Assembly (NCBI RefSeq): GCF_000812465.1
Contig: NZ_JWMA01000005.1
Coordinates: forward strand, 36,697-100,696
DNA: 64,000 bases
Origin: Cupriavidus sp. IDO
GTDB lineage: Bacteria > Pseudomonadota > Gammaproteobacteria > Burkholderiales > Burkholderiaceae
Reading direction: 5' to 3'
In this document: piece after piece, positions 45,072-53,908 of the stretch
Position numbering within the stretch: position 1 is the first letter of the stretch
How the letters are laid out: each line of letters starts with the position of its first letter
The notes under the pieces: generated by a model
What the model was told of the DNA's origin: nothing
What the model saw: only the letters and a program-made list of their open reading frames with translations
Databases searched by the model: none
Made by a program: the position numbers and the translations under genes

Positions 45072-46427
45072 TTACTTCACGGTACCGGCGAAGGTCAGCT
45101 TCAGCGGCGTCTGGTCGGCGACCGTGGTGCAGGTCGCGGTAATCGTGAAGTCGCCGACCCCTGTCGGGCTCGCGTACTGCTGGTTGGGCGTGAATCCCGG
45201 AGACAGCGCCACGGGCCCGGTGCTGGTCCACGCCCAGTTGGTGCAGGCCGTGTACTGGACATCGTTGCCGAGGTTCTTCATCCGCGCGGTCACAGGGATC
45301 GGCACCGGCGTGATCATCAGCAGAGTCAGCGGCTGTTGAGCGTCATTCACCAGCGCCCACTTCGGCTGCTCGGTCACATTGAGGTTGGCAGTCGGCCTGG
45401 CGGCGATCCTGGTGCTCACCGCGGTGACGGCCAGCACGCTCTGCACGGGCCCGGTGCCGTTGGGCAGGCTGGTGCTGACGGTCACATCGTGCGTACCCGC
45501 AGCTTCCGAGGCGGACAGCGTCGGTGACGTGCTGGTGTAGGTCCAGGTGCCGTCGAAATCAGCCGTTGCATCCTGGTCGTCGTTGCGCAGCACGCGGGCG
45601 CTGAACTTCGCCGGGTAGCCGTTGAGCACCTGCAGCGCATCGACCGGCTGGCCGCCCTGCGTGGTCACCACGCGATAGGTGAAGCTGCCGTTCTTCTGCA
45701 CCGTGACCGCGATCACGCCGCCCAGCGCATGGCCATCGGGCGCCGTCACCGAGACCGAGACGTTCGCCGAGGCAATGCTGGTGGCAGAGCTGTTGCTGGC
45801 CTTGAGCGAGGCGCTGTTCTGGTTCGCCGTCACCTGCACTGCCGAGCCGCTGCTCGACCACGCCCAGTTGTTGACGCTGGAAGAGACATCGACGCCGTTG
45901 CTGTCGATCAGCGATACCTTGACCGGCAGCACCTGGCCATCGGACATCGAGAGGTTGCTGTTGGGAATCGACAGGCTGTAGCTGACCGCCGAAGCCGGAA
46001 CCACGGTCATGGTGGCGGTCTGCGCCGGCAGCGTAACGGTCGAGTTGTCCGCGGCCTTGACGGTTGCCACCACCTGCACTGTAGTTGTACCAACGGCCAC
46101 GCCGGTGACCAGGGCGCTGCCCGGCGTCGTGGCGCTTGGCACGACCGTGGCGATCGAGTTCTCGCCTGAGGTCCAGGCGAAGCTGGTATTCGAGGTCACG
46201 TCCACGCCGTTGCTGTCGATGGCGAGGGCGCTGATTGTTATGGTGCGGCCCACACCAACTTCACCCGAGGCAAGGCTCATCTTGACCGAGTACGTCAGCG
46301 GCGTCGCCGTGCCGGCGTTCGGCGTGGTGGGCGCGCTGGAACCGCCGCCGCCTCCGCCTCCGCACGCCGCCATCAGGAATGTCGTCGCTGCGCATGCAAG
46401 CCAGGATGTCCACGCTCTTACCTTCAT
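45072..46427 (-). CDS. Ig-like (BIG2-type) domain lipoprotein
   Basis: A 451-residue secreted lipoprotein. The signal ends in LMAAC (Cys22), followed by a Gly/Ser linker. The mature part is beta-rich, with repeated modules of the bacterial Ig-like type: two copies of a pattern like IDSNGVDVTSNTSFAWTS and DSNGVDVSSSVNNWAWSS, roughly 90 residues apart. It probably sits on the outer membrane and may act in adhesion or matrix binding. No operon partner is evident. Confidence 0.82.
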   Translation of the reverse strand: MKVRAWTSWLACAATTFLMAACGGGGGGGSSAPTTPNAGTATPLTYSVKMSLASGEVGVGRTITISALAIDSNGVDVTSNTSFAWTSGENSIATVVPSATTPGSALVTGVAVGTTTVQVVATVKAADNSTVTLPAQTATMTVVPASAVSYSLSIPNSNLSMSDGQVLPVKVSLIDSNGVDVSSSVNNWAWSSSGSAVQVTANQNSASLKASNSSATSIASANVSVSVTAPDGHALGGVIAVTVQKNGSFTYRVVTTQGGQPVDALQVLNGYPAKFSARVLRNDDQDATADFDGTWTYTSTSPTLSASEAAGTHDVTVSTSLPNGTGPVQSVLAVTAVSTRIAARPTANLNVTEQPKWALVNDAQQPLTLLMITPVPIPVTARMKNLGNDVQYTACTNWAWTSTGPVALSPGFTPNQQYASPTGVGDFTITATCTTVADQTPLKLTFAGTVK

Positions 46428-46801
46428 GATCTTCCCCCTATGGTTGCTTTTTCCCGCGCTACCAGCCTAGGCACAACGGCGCCTGCGCAACACCGGCCAG
46501 ACGACTGAGCGTCAGCGCACAGAACGTGCGGCTTCTCATACCTCCGTCGAGGCCTCACCTACTCAGGGGCGATCCGTGCGAGCGTTCTGCAGGGGTGTAG
46601 GATTCCGTTCACAACCGTTTGGTGCAGGAACGCGGCTGGGTGGCGCAGATGTCATCGGCCTGTCAGGCCAGCCATTTGCGATGGCACAACGCGGCGCTTG
46701 ACCACTGCGGCCCGGCTCGACTACTCTTTCGTGAGCACGCAGCCCCCGCTGCGCGCGCAACCATACCGAAGCGGCCCAGCGCCCTTCACCTTCCAGGCCC
46801 G
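46428..46801. other. Intergenic region upstream of the leu leader
   Basis: It contains the lipoprotein promoter region (minus side) and a sigma70-like promoter at 46698-46727 pointing toward leuA. No other gene is supported. Confidence 0.5.
46698..46727 (+). promoter_or_regulatory. Likely promoter of the leu leader and leuA
   Basis: TTGACC (46698-46703), 18-bp spacer, TACTCT (46722-46727). The expected start lies about 65 bp before the leader ATG. Confidence 0.5.
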
Positions 46802-46948
46802 ATGAACCTTCAGTCCAGCACCTTCCGCCAGGCTACCGATGCGTCCCGCATCGCTGCCCGCGCGCGCGCGCTGTCCGCACTGGCATCGTGCCGCGCCCTG
46901 CGCGCTTCCTCGCTACTGCTAGATCTACCGATCGGTTGCCGGGCCTAG
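46802..46948 (+). CDS. Leucine leader peptide (LeuL-like)
   Basis: A 48-codon open frame starting MNLQSSTF and ending DLPIGCRA. Codons 38-42 read Leu-Leu-Leu-Asp-Leu, of which three are CTA, a codon that is rare in such GC-rich genomes. Stalling of ribosomes on these codons when leucyl-tRNA is scarce is the classic trigger of leucine attenuation. Between its stop and leuA lie a possible antiterminator and a terminator. The gene has no similarity to enzymes and sits 86 bp before leuA, so a regulatory role is more likely than a product. Confidence 0.65.
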   Translation: MNLQSSTFRQATDASRIAARARALSALASCRALRASSLLLDLPIGCRA

Positions 46949-46988
46949 GGCCTCGTGGCAGTTCGGCAGCCTTGCGCCACCTTTTTTC
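46934..46988 (+). promoter_or_regulatory. leuA attenuator
   Basis: Two alternative structures are possible. The terminator form pairs GTGGC (46955-46959) with GCCAC (46976-46980), then TTTTTT (46982-46987). The antiterminator form pairs GGTTGCCG (about 46934-46941) with CGGCAGCC (about 46964-46971) over eight pairs including one G-U, and would break the terminator loop. It follows the leader peptide's Leu codons closely. Confidence 0.5.
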
Positions 46989-47033
46989 CGTGTTTTTCTC
47001 TTTTGTCTTCCCCAAGCGAGGAAGGAGAACCCC

Positions 47034-48728
47034 ATGTTGCGCAATCCCGCCGTCAAGTACCAGCCCGCCGTTACCGTAGACATTCCTGACCGCACCTGGC
47101 CCAGCCAGCGCATCACGCGTGCCCCGATCTGGATGAGCACCGACCTGCGCGACGGCAACCAGGCGCTGATCGAGCCGATGAACCCCGCGCGCAAGTTGCG
47201 CTTCTTCGAGCAGCTGGTGAAGATCGGCCTCAAGGAAATCGAAGTGGCGTTCCCCGCGGCATCGCAGACCGATTTCGATTTCGTGCGGATGCTGATCGAA
47301 GAAGATCGCATCCCTGACGATGTCACCATCGTGGTCCTGACGCAGTCGCGTGACGAGCTGATCCGCCGCACGGTGGAATCGGTACGCGGCGCCGCGCGCG
47401 CAATGGTGCATCTCTACAACCCGATCGCGCCAGCCTGGCGGCGCCTCGTCTTCAACGCCACGCGTGAAGAGATCAGGGAGGTGGCCGTCTCAGGCACGCG
47501 CCTGATCAAGGCACTGACGGACGCCATGCCGGAGACCGCATGGTCGTACGAGTATTCGCCCGAGACCTTCAGCCTGGCTGAACTCGATTTCTCGCTGGAG
47601 GTGAGCGACGCGGTCTCTGCCGTGTGGCAGCCGGGCCCCGGCCGCCCGATGATCCTGAACCTGCCGACCACGGTGGAATGCAGCACGCCCAACATCTTTG
47701 CCGACCAGGTCGAATGGATGCACCGGCGCCTGGCGCGCCGCGAGGATATTGTGCTGTCCGTGCATCCGCATAACGATCGCGGCACGGCGGTGGCCGCGGC
47801 CGAGCTTGCGGTGATGGCCGGCGCCGATCGCGTGGAAGGTTGCCTGTTCGGCAATGGCGAACGCACCGGCAACGTCGACCTCGTCACGCTCGCGCTCAAC
47901 CTCTATACGCAAGGTGTCTCGCCCAACCTGGACTTCTCCGATATCGACGAGGTGCGCCAGTGCGTGGAGCACTGCAACCAGCTTCCCGTGCATCCGCGCC
48001 ATCCGTACGTGGGCGACCTGGTGTTCACCGCCTTCTCGGGCTCGCACCAGGACGCGATCCGCAAGGGCATGGCGCAGCAGCAGCCGGACGGGATCTGGGA
48101 AGTGCCATACCTGCCGATCGATCCGGCCGACCTCGGCCGCAGCTACGACGCGGTGATCCGCGTAAACAGCCAGTCCGGCAAGGGCGGCATGGCCTACCTG
48201 CTCGAGCAGGTGCACGGCATCTACATGCCGCGCCGCTTGCAGATCGAATTCAGCCGCGCGGTGCAGGCGATGACGGACGACACCGGGCAGGAGGCCAGCG
48301 CGGACGATCTCTACACCCTGTTCCGCCGCGAGTATCTGGAGCACGAAGCCCCGCTGTGCTATGTCTCGCACCAGATGGTGTCGTGCAGCGACGGCGCGGT
48401 GGAGATCGAAGTCGAGCTGGTGCGCGACGGCAAGCCATGCAGCGTGCGCGGCAGCGGCAATGGGCCGATCGATGCCTTCGTCAGCGCGCTGGACATGCCC
48501 GTGCGCGTGATGGACTACCACGAGCACGCGATGACCGCTGGCGCCGATGCACGCGCGGCGTGCTATGTGGAAGTGCGCGTGGGTGAATCGCCCACCGGAT
48601 TCGGTGCCGGCATCGATGCCAATCTGGTGACGGCCTCGCTCAAGGCGGTAGTCTCGGGTATCAACCGGCATTTGCAGGCCGGTGTGCGGGACTGCCCGAG
48701 CGAGCGGAAGCCGGCCATCGCTGCCTGA
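47034..48728 (+). CDS. leuA: 2-isopropylmalate synthase (LeuA type 2)
   Basis: A 564-residue enzyme that makes 2-isopropylmalate from acetyl-CoA and 2-ketoisovalerate, the first step of leucine synthesis. The catalytic metal site begins with [11 protein letters not shown] (about 35-45); further motifs are [19 protein letters not shown] and [17 protein letters not shown]. The C-terminal third (about 420-555) is the allosteric domain for leucine feedback. Length and pattern match the longer LeuA2 form. GAAGGAGAA precedes the ATG. Expression is probably controlled by the upstream attenuator. Confidence 0.97.
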   Translation: MLRNPAVKYQPAVTVDIPDRTWPSQRITRAPIWMSTDLRDGNQALIEPMNPARKLRFFEQLVKIGLKEIEVAFPAASQTDFDFVRMLIEEDRIPDDVTIVVLTQSRDELIRRTVESVRGAARAMVHLYNPIAPAWRRLVFNATREEIREVAVSGTRLIKALTDAMPETAWSYEYSPETFSLAELDFSLEVSDAVSAVWQPGPGRPMILNLPTTVECSTPNIFADQVEWMHRRLARREDIVLSVHPHNDRGTAVAAAELAVMAGADRVEGCLFGNGERTGNVDLVTLALNLYTQGVSPNLDFSDIDEVRQCVEHCNQLPVHPRHPYVGDLVFTAFSGSHQDAIRKGMAQQQPDGIWEVPYLPIDPADLGRSYDAVIRVNSQSGKGGMAYLLEQVHGIYMPRRLQIEFSRAVQAMTDDTGQEASADDLYTLFRREYLEHEAPLCYVSHQMVSCSDGAVEIEVELVRDGKPCSVRGSGNGPIDAFVSALDMPVRVMDYHEHAMTAGADARAACYVEVRVGESPTGFGAGIDANLVTASLKAVVSGINRHLQAGVRDCPSERKPAIAA

Positions 48729-49062
48729 CGTCGCCGCGGCCGCGCACAGAAAACCGGTGTGCCCCGCCCCCACGGGGCACACCCGGAAAGACGCCCTTGC
48801 GGACGCCCACGACATGCCCGGTGCGAGTCCGCTGCATTGGCTGCAGCGACCTTTCGCACAGCGTAAGACGAGGCGAACCGCCGCGCCACGAATAAATCCG
48901 CATGTGTTTAGAAGGGACGATGCTCGTGCAAAACGGGCCCACTGTGGCGCCACTGCGACGCGCTGCGCCCCGTTCCGTTCTGCTTGTTCTGGGTCAATGT
49001 CCGGTCAGGACCCCTCCGCCAAACTGGGCGCGAATTCCTACCAGACCAAGCCAGAACAAACC
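48729..49062. other. Region between leuA and the ompW-like gene
   Basis: It has a hairpin built around GTGTGCCCCG and CGGGGCACAC (48754-48786) that may end leuA transcription, and an FNR-like box at 48984-48997. No gene is supported. Confidence 0.5.
48984..48997. promoter_or_regulatory. Candidate FNR/Anr box
   Basis: TTGTTCTGGGTCAA matches eight of the ten fixed positions of TTGAT-N4-ATCAA. It is 65 bp before the ompW-like start, a usual position for oxygen-dependent control of ompW genes. Confidence 0.4.
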
Positions 49063-49707
49063 ATGAAGCTCTCTCTTCGCACCCGGGTCACCTGCACCGC
49101 CATCGCCGCCTGCGCCATGCTGGGCGCCTTCGCCACCCCCGCCGCCGCGGCCGATGCCGAGGCCCAGGGCAACTGGATGGTCCGCCTGCGCGGCACCTAT
49201 CTGGACATGGCGAACAGCTCCGACCCGGTCGGCGGCATCGGCCCGTCGGACCGCATCACGGTCAACAACAAATGGATTCCCGAGTTCGACGTCACCTACT
49301 TCTTCACGCCGAACATCGCTGCTGAACTGGTGCTGACCGTCCCGCAGAAGCAGAACGTCTACCTGGACGGAAACAAGGTCGGCACCTTCAAGCACCTGCC
49401 GCCGTCGCTGCTGGTGCAGTACCACTTCATCCCCAACGGCACCTTCCGCCCGTACGTGGGCGCCGGCCTGAACTTCACCCGCATCTGGGGTGCGGACATT
49501 GCCGGAGGCGCCCTGCAACTGGACAGCTGGAGCGTGGGACCGGCGCTGCAGGTCGGCATGGACTACAAGCTGACCAAGAACTGGTTCCTGAACGCCGACG
49601 TCAAGAAGATCTGGCTGTCGAGCGATGTGAAGGCCGGCGACGTCAAGGTCTCCAAGGTGAACCTGGATCCGTGGCTGTTCAGCATGGGGGTGGGCTACCG
49701 CTTCTGA
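49063..49707 (+). CDS. ompW: OmpW-family outer membrane protein
   Basis: A 214-residue, eight-stranded outer-membrane barrel that forms a hydrophobic channel for small molecules. A signal peptide (1-29, ATPAAA | ADAEAQ) is followed by the family pattern GNWMVRLRGTYLDMANSS, DVTYFFTPNIAAELVLTVPQ, LPPSLLVQYHF and RPYVGAGLNFTRIW; it ends in the usual aromatic GYRF. The start at 49063 gives the correct signal peptide. A terminator follows. Confidence 0.93.
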   Translation: MKLSLRTRVTCTAIAACAMLGAFATPAAAADAEAQGNWMVRLRGTYLDMANSSDPVGGIGPSDRITVNNKWIPEFDVTYFFTPNIAAELVLTVPQKQNVYLDGNKVGTFKHLPPSLLVQYHFIPNGTFRPYVGAGLNFTRIWGADIAGGALQLDSWSVGPALQVGMDYKLTKNWFLNADVKKIWLSSDVKAGDVKVSKVNLDPWLFSMGVGYRF

Positions 49708-49730
49708 TTGACAAGTATTTCCCATGCAAA

Positions 49731-49762
49731 AAGGCCGGCGCTGTGAGGCGCCGGCCTTTTTT
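49731..49762 (+). terminator. Intrinsic terminator after the ompW-like gene
   Basis: An 11-bp stem (49731-49741 with 49748-49758), five-to-six-base loop and T-run; A5 on the other side. Confidence 0.9.
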
Positions 49763-49805
49763 CATGGCGCAGCCCCGGCGGGTTCGACCAGGGCTGTCAG
49801 GCTGG

Positions 49806-50132
49806 TTAGTGCAGTTGGCGCTTTAGGTCAGAAAGTTCCGAATGCATCGAACTGACTGCATCCTTGACCTTTGCATCGAGACCGCCGGCCTGCTGGGAAG
49901 CGCGGTCTGCACGATCACCGATCCGTTCGAGATCATCAACCCACTGCCGGATCCGATCCTGATCCTTGGACGACATGACCTTCGATGCCGACTTGCATTC
50001 CTTGTCGAGCTCATCCACCCAGTTCATTAAGTCTTGTGGAATCCTCGCCTCGGCATGACAAGTCCGTGATGTCTCGCTGATGGTTTGCTGCAGATGACTA
50101 AAACGTTGCTGCATTTCACTGGCTTGCAACAT
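49806..50132 (-). CDS. Small helical protein of unknown function
   Basis: A 108-residue protein with long amphipathic helices and likely coiled-coil character (MLQASEMQQRFSHLQQTISE and later VDDLERIGDRADRASQQ, SSMHSELSDLKRQL). The start at 50132 follows GGGGG; an upstream ATG would add 25 residues with little conservation in style. No family recognised. It converges on the ompW-like gene. Confidence 0.65.
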   Translation of the reverse strand: MLQASEMQQRFSHLQQTISETSRTCHAEARIPQDLMNWVDELDKECKSASKVMSSKDQDRIRQWVDDLERIGDRADRASQQAGGLDAKVKDAVSSMHSELSDLKRQLH

Positions 50133-50508
50133 GATGCCCCCTTCGTGAACATCCATCCACATGAATTCAGGCAGCAGATGACAGTGTGTTGCCCGTGCCA
50201 TTGTCATTCGCCCGCATCAATCGGCTGCCAGCGAAGTTGCATTGCGCCGAAGCGGCACCCGGGCGCGCGAAGGACACTTTTTCAGTCTAGGTCAAAATCG
50301 ACCGCCTGCACCGACGTGATCCGCGAGGTCCCCACAACTGGAACCCGGCACTGGTGAAGGGTATTGGTCCAGTGGACTAGGCATTGGCCGCGCCCAGCTA
50401 TATCTTGAACGCAAGACAGTCCGGCGCTCGGGCGACTCGCTAGTGCTGGGGGACTGCCCGAGCGACAAGAGCTGAGCCACGGACCTGTGTAAATTGCCGG
50501 AGGCTGAA
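50133..50508. other. Gene-free stretch
   Basis: 376 bp between divergent small genes. No terminator or known operator is evident; the sequence is slightly less GC-rich than its neighbours. It should contain the promoters of both. Confidence 0.4.
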
Positions 50509-50763
50509 ATGCTGGAAAGAAAGCGGTCTTACAAGGGATTTCCAGTGGCGCTGTTCGTGCCGGAGGTGATTGAGCATGGCACGCCAAGCGGGCGCGTCGA
50601 GATCTCCTCGCGCGATGAGGACATGGGCATCCGCTTTACGCCGGACTGGTCCCACCCGCCCGCAACGCTGCAGGAGGCAGAGGACTGGCTTTTTGCCTAC
50701 GCCGCCGGGATCATCGATTGTGAACTGGCCGGCGGCTTCGGCATTGATCTGAGGAACGAGTGA
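50509..50763 (+). CDS. Small protein of unknown function
   Basis: An 84-residue acidic protein starting MLERKRSYKGFPVALFVPEV after CCGGAGG. It has an aromatic C-terminal half (ATLQEAEDWLFAYAAGIID). No domain recognised; composition and codon use are like neighbouring genes. Confidence 0.6.
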   Translation: MLERKRSYKGFPVALFVPEVIEHGTPSGRVEISSRDEDMGIRFTPDWSHPPATLQEAEDWLFAYAAGIIDCELAGGFGIDLRNE

Positions 50764-50831
50764 GTCAGCGCCGCGACTAAGGGTCTGCGGAAGCCGGTCG
50801 GCGCGTATCCTGCGCCTGGCGCCGAAGAGGG

Positions 50832-51242
50832 CTATCGCTTGCCCGTCTTCCTGGCGTGCCGCGGGCCGTACTTCGGGTCGGGGATCAGGTCCTGGTCCAG
50901 GACGTCATCGATGCTTGGCGGGATTGGCGGGTGCTCTTCCCGTACTGCGCTATGATCCGCCCGGTCCGCCGGACTGTCCGCGGGGATACTCTCCGCAGCG
51001 CGGGTGATTTCGTTCCGGCCTTCCTCGGGCGCATCGTCATCATCCGGCTGGTGGCCATGGGGAACGTCGATCGGCTCCACCACGCGTTCGACGATCTGCT
51101 CGATGGCCTGTTCGATGTCTTCCCATACCTCTTCCGGTTCGATCGGATCCAGGATGCTGGGCATGACGCGATTGGCATGCGACCGATGCGGTGATTCGCT
51201 TTTCCGCGTCCTGCCCAAATCCAGTTTGGGTGGCTTGTGCAT
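50832..51242 (-). CDS. Acidic Pro/Asp-rich protein of unknown function
   Basis: A 136-residue protein. The centre (PIEPEEVWEDIEQAIEQIV) is a strongly acidic helix; the rest is Asp/Pro/Glu-rich and probably unstructured. The start at 51242 follows AGGGG. No family recognised. It lies near the UspA and EF-P remnant. Confidence 0.55.
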   Translation of the reverse strand: MHKPPKLDLGRTRKSESPHRSHANRVMPSILDPIEPEEVWEDIEQAIEQIVERVVEPIDVPHGHQPDDDDAPEEGRNEITRAAESIPADSPADRADHSAVREEHPPIPPSIDDVLDQDLIPDPKYGPRHARKTGKR

Positions 51243-51368
51243 GATCAACCCCTGAGCGACCACTAAAGATTACGCGTCATGTATGGCATGCGCGTACTTG
51301 CATAATAAGCACACACAAGGCGCATAGTGAAGGACAGGTGCGGGATACGGTACTGCCCGGCACTGGAG

Positions 51369-51652
51369 TCACGACTTTCGCGTCCCTCGCCTTACCCGCT
51401 CCATGTATTTTCCTGAAGCGACCTCGATTCGCACCGTATCGCCTTCCTTGATGAACTGAGGAACCAGAACTTTCATGCCGTTCTCGAGCGTGGCCGTCTT
51501 GAAGGTAGCGAATTCATGCTCGCGCAGGCCCTGCGGCGTGGACACGATGGTTAGCTCGACCACAGGGGGAATGCGATTGTGACGGGCTCGCCCTCATAAA
51601 GCTGCACAGGGATTCGCATATTGGGCTGAAGAAATTTTTCGTATGCGCCCAT
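51369..51652 (-). pseudogene. Elongation factor P remnant, truncated and frameshifted
   Basis: Reading from 51652, residues MGAYEKFLQPNMRIPVQLYEGEP match the EF-P middle domain; after a one-base loss in a G-run (51565-51569) the other frame continues PVVELTIVSTPQGL and, further on, VLVPQFIKEGDTVRIEVASG, the C-terminal EF-P domain. The N-terminal KOW domain carrying the modified Lys/Arg is absent: an in-frame stop stands before the ATG. It cannot act as EF-P. A working efp is expected elsewhere. The G-run makes a sequencing error for the frameshift possible, but not for the missing first domain. Confidence 0.8.
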
Positions 51653-51736
51653 GGAGAGTGATTGTCATACCATTAAGTTCGCAGCGTGTGGCAGTGGGCC
51701 GAGGCGGATGGCCCGGCCAGCCACGAGGAGGCCAAC

Positions 51737-52174
51737 ATGTTTAAGCATATCCTGGTGCCTACCGATGGATCGGTACTCTCCGACGCCGCCGTTCGCATGG
51801 CCGTGACACTCGCCAAGGCATTTGAGGCGAGGATCACTGGATTGCATGTCATCCCGGAATTCCATGTCTTCACGCATCGGGTTGACATGCTGGAGGATAG
51901 CCAGGAACGCTACGCACAACTTGCCGAAATGCATGCGGAGCGGTATCTGGCGGTGGTCGCACAAGCGGCTCAGGAAGCGGCGGTAGCATGCGAGACGATC
52001 AGCGTTACCCACGATCACCCCTATGAGGCGATCATTCGGACCGGAGAGGAACGCAACTGTGACCTCATTGTCATGGCGTCGCATGGCCGAGCCGGCCTTC
52101 AGGGGCTACTGATCGGCAGCGAAACCCAGAAAGTCCTGACGCATTGCCGAATCCCGGTTTTCGTGTTTCGCTAG
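51737..52174 (+). CDS. Universal stress protein, UspA family (paralogue 2)
   Basis: A 145-residue Usp-fold protein very like the gene at 21996-22433: same length, shared MFKHILVPTDGS-type start, FHV near residue 43, NCDLIVMASHGRAG and GLLIGSETQKVLTHCRIPV. The ATP-binding loop is present (ASHG-x9-GS). GAGGAGG precedes the ATG. It is next to an EF-P remnant and converges on AMP nucleosidase across a strong hairpin. Confidence 0.92.
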   Translation: MFKHILVPTDGSVLSDAAVRMAVTLAKAFEARITGLHVIPEFHVFTHRVDMLEDSQERYAQLAEMHAERYLAVVAQAAQEAAVACETISVTHDHPYEAIIRTGEERNCDLIVMASHGRAGLQGLLIGSETQKVLTHCRIPVFVFR

Positions 52175-52180
52175 TGGACA

Positions 52181-52235
52181 AGTGTCCTTTCCCGCAAATA
52201 GCTTGATATCAATTGCATTTGCGGGACAGGACACT
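52181..52235. repeat. 19-bp inverted repeat between UspA and amn
   Basis: Arms 52181-52199 and 52217-52235 pair with one mismatch; the 17-base centre contains the palindrome TTGATATCAA. It overlaps the amn stop codon. There is no T-run, but it likely ends or insulates the two convergent transcripts. Confidence 0.85.
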
Positions 52236-53712
52236 ATCGGAAGGCAGGCTCGTCGAAGCTGCGCAGCTTGCGTGAATGCAGCTGCTCGACGCCGTTCTCG
52301 CGCAGGATGCGGATGGCTTCCAGGCCGATCGTCATATGCTGGCTGACGCGCTGGCGATAAAAGGCGTTGGCCATGCCGCGCAGCTTCAGCTCGCCATGCA
52401 GGGGCTTGTCGGACACGCACAGCAAGGTGCCGTAGGGTACGCGCAGGCGGAAGCCATTGGCGGCCACGGCCGCGCTTTCCATGTCGATGGCAATCGCGCG
52501 TGACTGGTTGAAGCGGGCGTACAGCGACTTGGACTTCAGCTCCCAGTTGCGATCATCGGTGGAGACCACCGTGCCGGTGCGCATGCGCGTCTTCATCTCG
52601 TTGCCGGACAGGCCCGTCACGCGCGCCACGGCTTCCTGCAATGCCACCTGTATCTCGGCGATGGGCGGCACGGGCACCCAGGGCGGCAGGTCATGGTCGA
52701 GCACGTGGTCGTCGCGCACATAGGCGTGGGCCAGCACGTAGTCGCCGAGCTGCTGCGAGCGGCGCAGGCCGCCGCAGTGCCCCACCATCAGCCAGCAATG
52801 CGGGCGCAGCACGGCCAGGTGGTCGGTCATGGTCTTGGCGTTGGACGGGCCGACGCCGATGTTTACCAGCGTCACGCCGAGCTTGTCGCCGCGTACTAGG
52901 TGGTAGGCCGGCATCTGCGGCAATGCACGGGGGCGGGCAGCATCGTCGGGTTCGGCGGCGCCGAGTTCCTGCGCCACATCGCCGGGCTCGACAAAGCGCG
53001 TGTAGCCGCCGCCGTCGCTGCTGGCCATCAGCGAGCGGCCCAGCGTCACGAACTCGTCGACATAACGCTGGTAATTCGTAAACAGCACGAAGCGCTGGAA
53101 ATGCTGCGGTGCCGTGCCGGTGTAGTGGTACAGCCGCTGCAGCGCCAGGTCGACCCGCTCGGCCGGGAACATCGACAGCGGCCAGGCCTCGCCGGGGACC
53201 GGCTCGAAGGTGCCGTTGGCAATCGAATCGTCGATGCGGCTCAGCTCGGGCAGCACGAACGAGGCTTCCAACTCGCGCGCCTGGGTATAGCTGATGTCGG
53301 TGGTCGAGGCCTCGATCACGAACGGCAGCGGGATCGGGCGGCGGCTCAGCCCCACCACCACCGGCACCCGGTGATAGCGCATCAGGCGGTCGATCTGGTC
53401 GCGATAGTAGTCCGACAGCAGGTCTGGCCGGGTCACGGTCGTGCCATAGACGCCCGGGTACGCCACCGTGCCCCAGGACGGCCGGCTGTCGGTCACCATG
53501 GTTTCGATGTTGACCGAGATGCCGAGGTACGGATAGCAGGCGTGGGCGGCCGACGGCAGCGGCTTGCCGCTGGCGAATGCATCGAAGCGCGCTCGCACGG
53601 CGCCGACCGACGCATCGTAGATCTCGCGGATGCGCGCCAGCGCCGCGTCGGTGTCGGAAAACTCGGCCAGCTGATCGGCCGGATGGGCGGAAGAGAAGAT
53701 CGAGGCATTCAT
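52234..53712 (-). CDS. amn: AMP nucleosidase
   Basis: A 492-residue enzyme that splits AMP into adenine and ribose 5-phosphate, with an N-terminal domain (about 1-190) and a C-terminal nucleoside-phosphorylase-like fold (about 270-480). Typical features: PYLGISVNIETMV, VGLSRRPIPLPFVIE, LVNIGVGPSNAKTMTDHLAVLRP (two contacts) and AIDMESAAVAANGFRLRVPYGTLLCVSDKPLHGELK. The start is uncertain: 53712 (MNASIF), 53721 or a GTG at 53754. It helps set AMP levels and purine salvage. Confidence 0.9.
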   Translation of the reverse strand: MNASIFSSAHPADQLAEFSDTDAALARIREIYDASVGAVRARFDAFASGKPLPSAAHACYPYLGISVNIETMVTDSRPSWGTVAYPGVYGTTVTRPDLLSDYYRDQIDRLMRYHRVPVVVGLSRRPIPLPFVIEASTTDISYTQARELEASFVLPELSRIDDSIANGTFEPVPGEAWPLSMFPAERVDLALQRLYHYTGTAPQHFQRFVLFTNYQRYVDEFVTLGRSLMASSDGGGYTRFVEPGDVAQELGAAEPDDAARPRALPQMPAYHLVRGDKLGVTLVNIGVGPSNAKTMTDHLAVLRPHCWLMVGHCGGLRRSQQLGDYVLAHAYVRDDHVLDHDLPPWVPVPPIAEIQVALQEAVARVTGLSGNEMKTRMRTGTVVSTDDRNWELKSKSLYARFNQSRAIAIDMESAAVAANGFRLRVPYGTLLCVSDKPLHGELKLRGMANAFYRQRVSQHMTIGLEAIRILRENGVEQLHSRKLRSFDEPAFR

Positions 53713-53908
53713 GGAGGCCATGATACCGCGCTGCAGCGCCAGCGGTGTCGCCACCCCTGTCGTGCCGCAGCAAATTGACGCGCCCGCGCCCGCTCGCTAC
53801 ACTCCGCCAATTGCGCGGCCGGGATTCCCGTGCCGTACTCGACTCGCGGCGCCCCCGGTGGCAAGGGGCGGCGAGGGGCCGTACACGCTTGACTGGGGGG
53901 AGCCGCCG

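Noticed and set aside
44494..45231. Minus-strand frame over the 19-bp repeats
   Set aside because: Its translation repeats the motif and has no domain; it overlaps the feo end and the lipoprotein terminator.
48754..48786. Intrinsic terminator after leuA
   Set aside because: The hairpin is good but lacks a T-run, so it is only noted, not called.
50270..50310. Promoter-like TTGACC and T-run near the small genes
   Set aside because: Spacing to any -10 element is poor on both strands.
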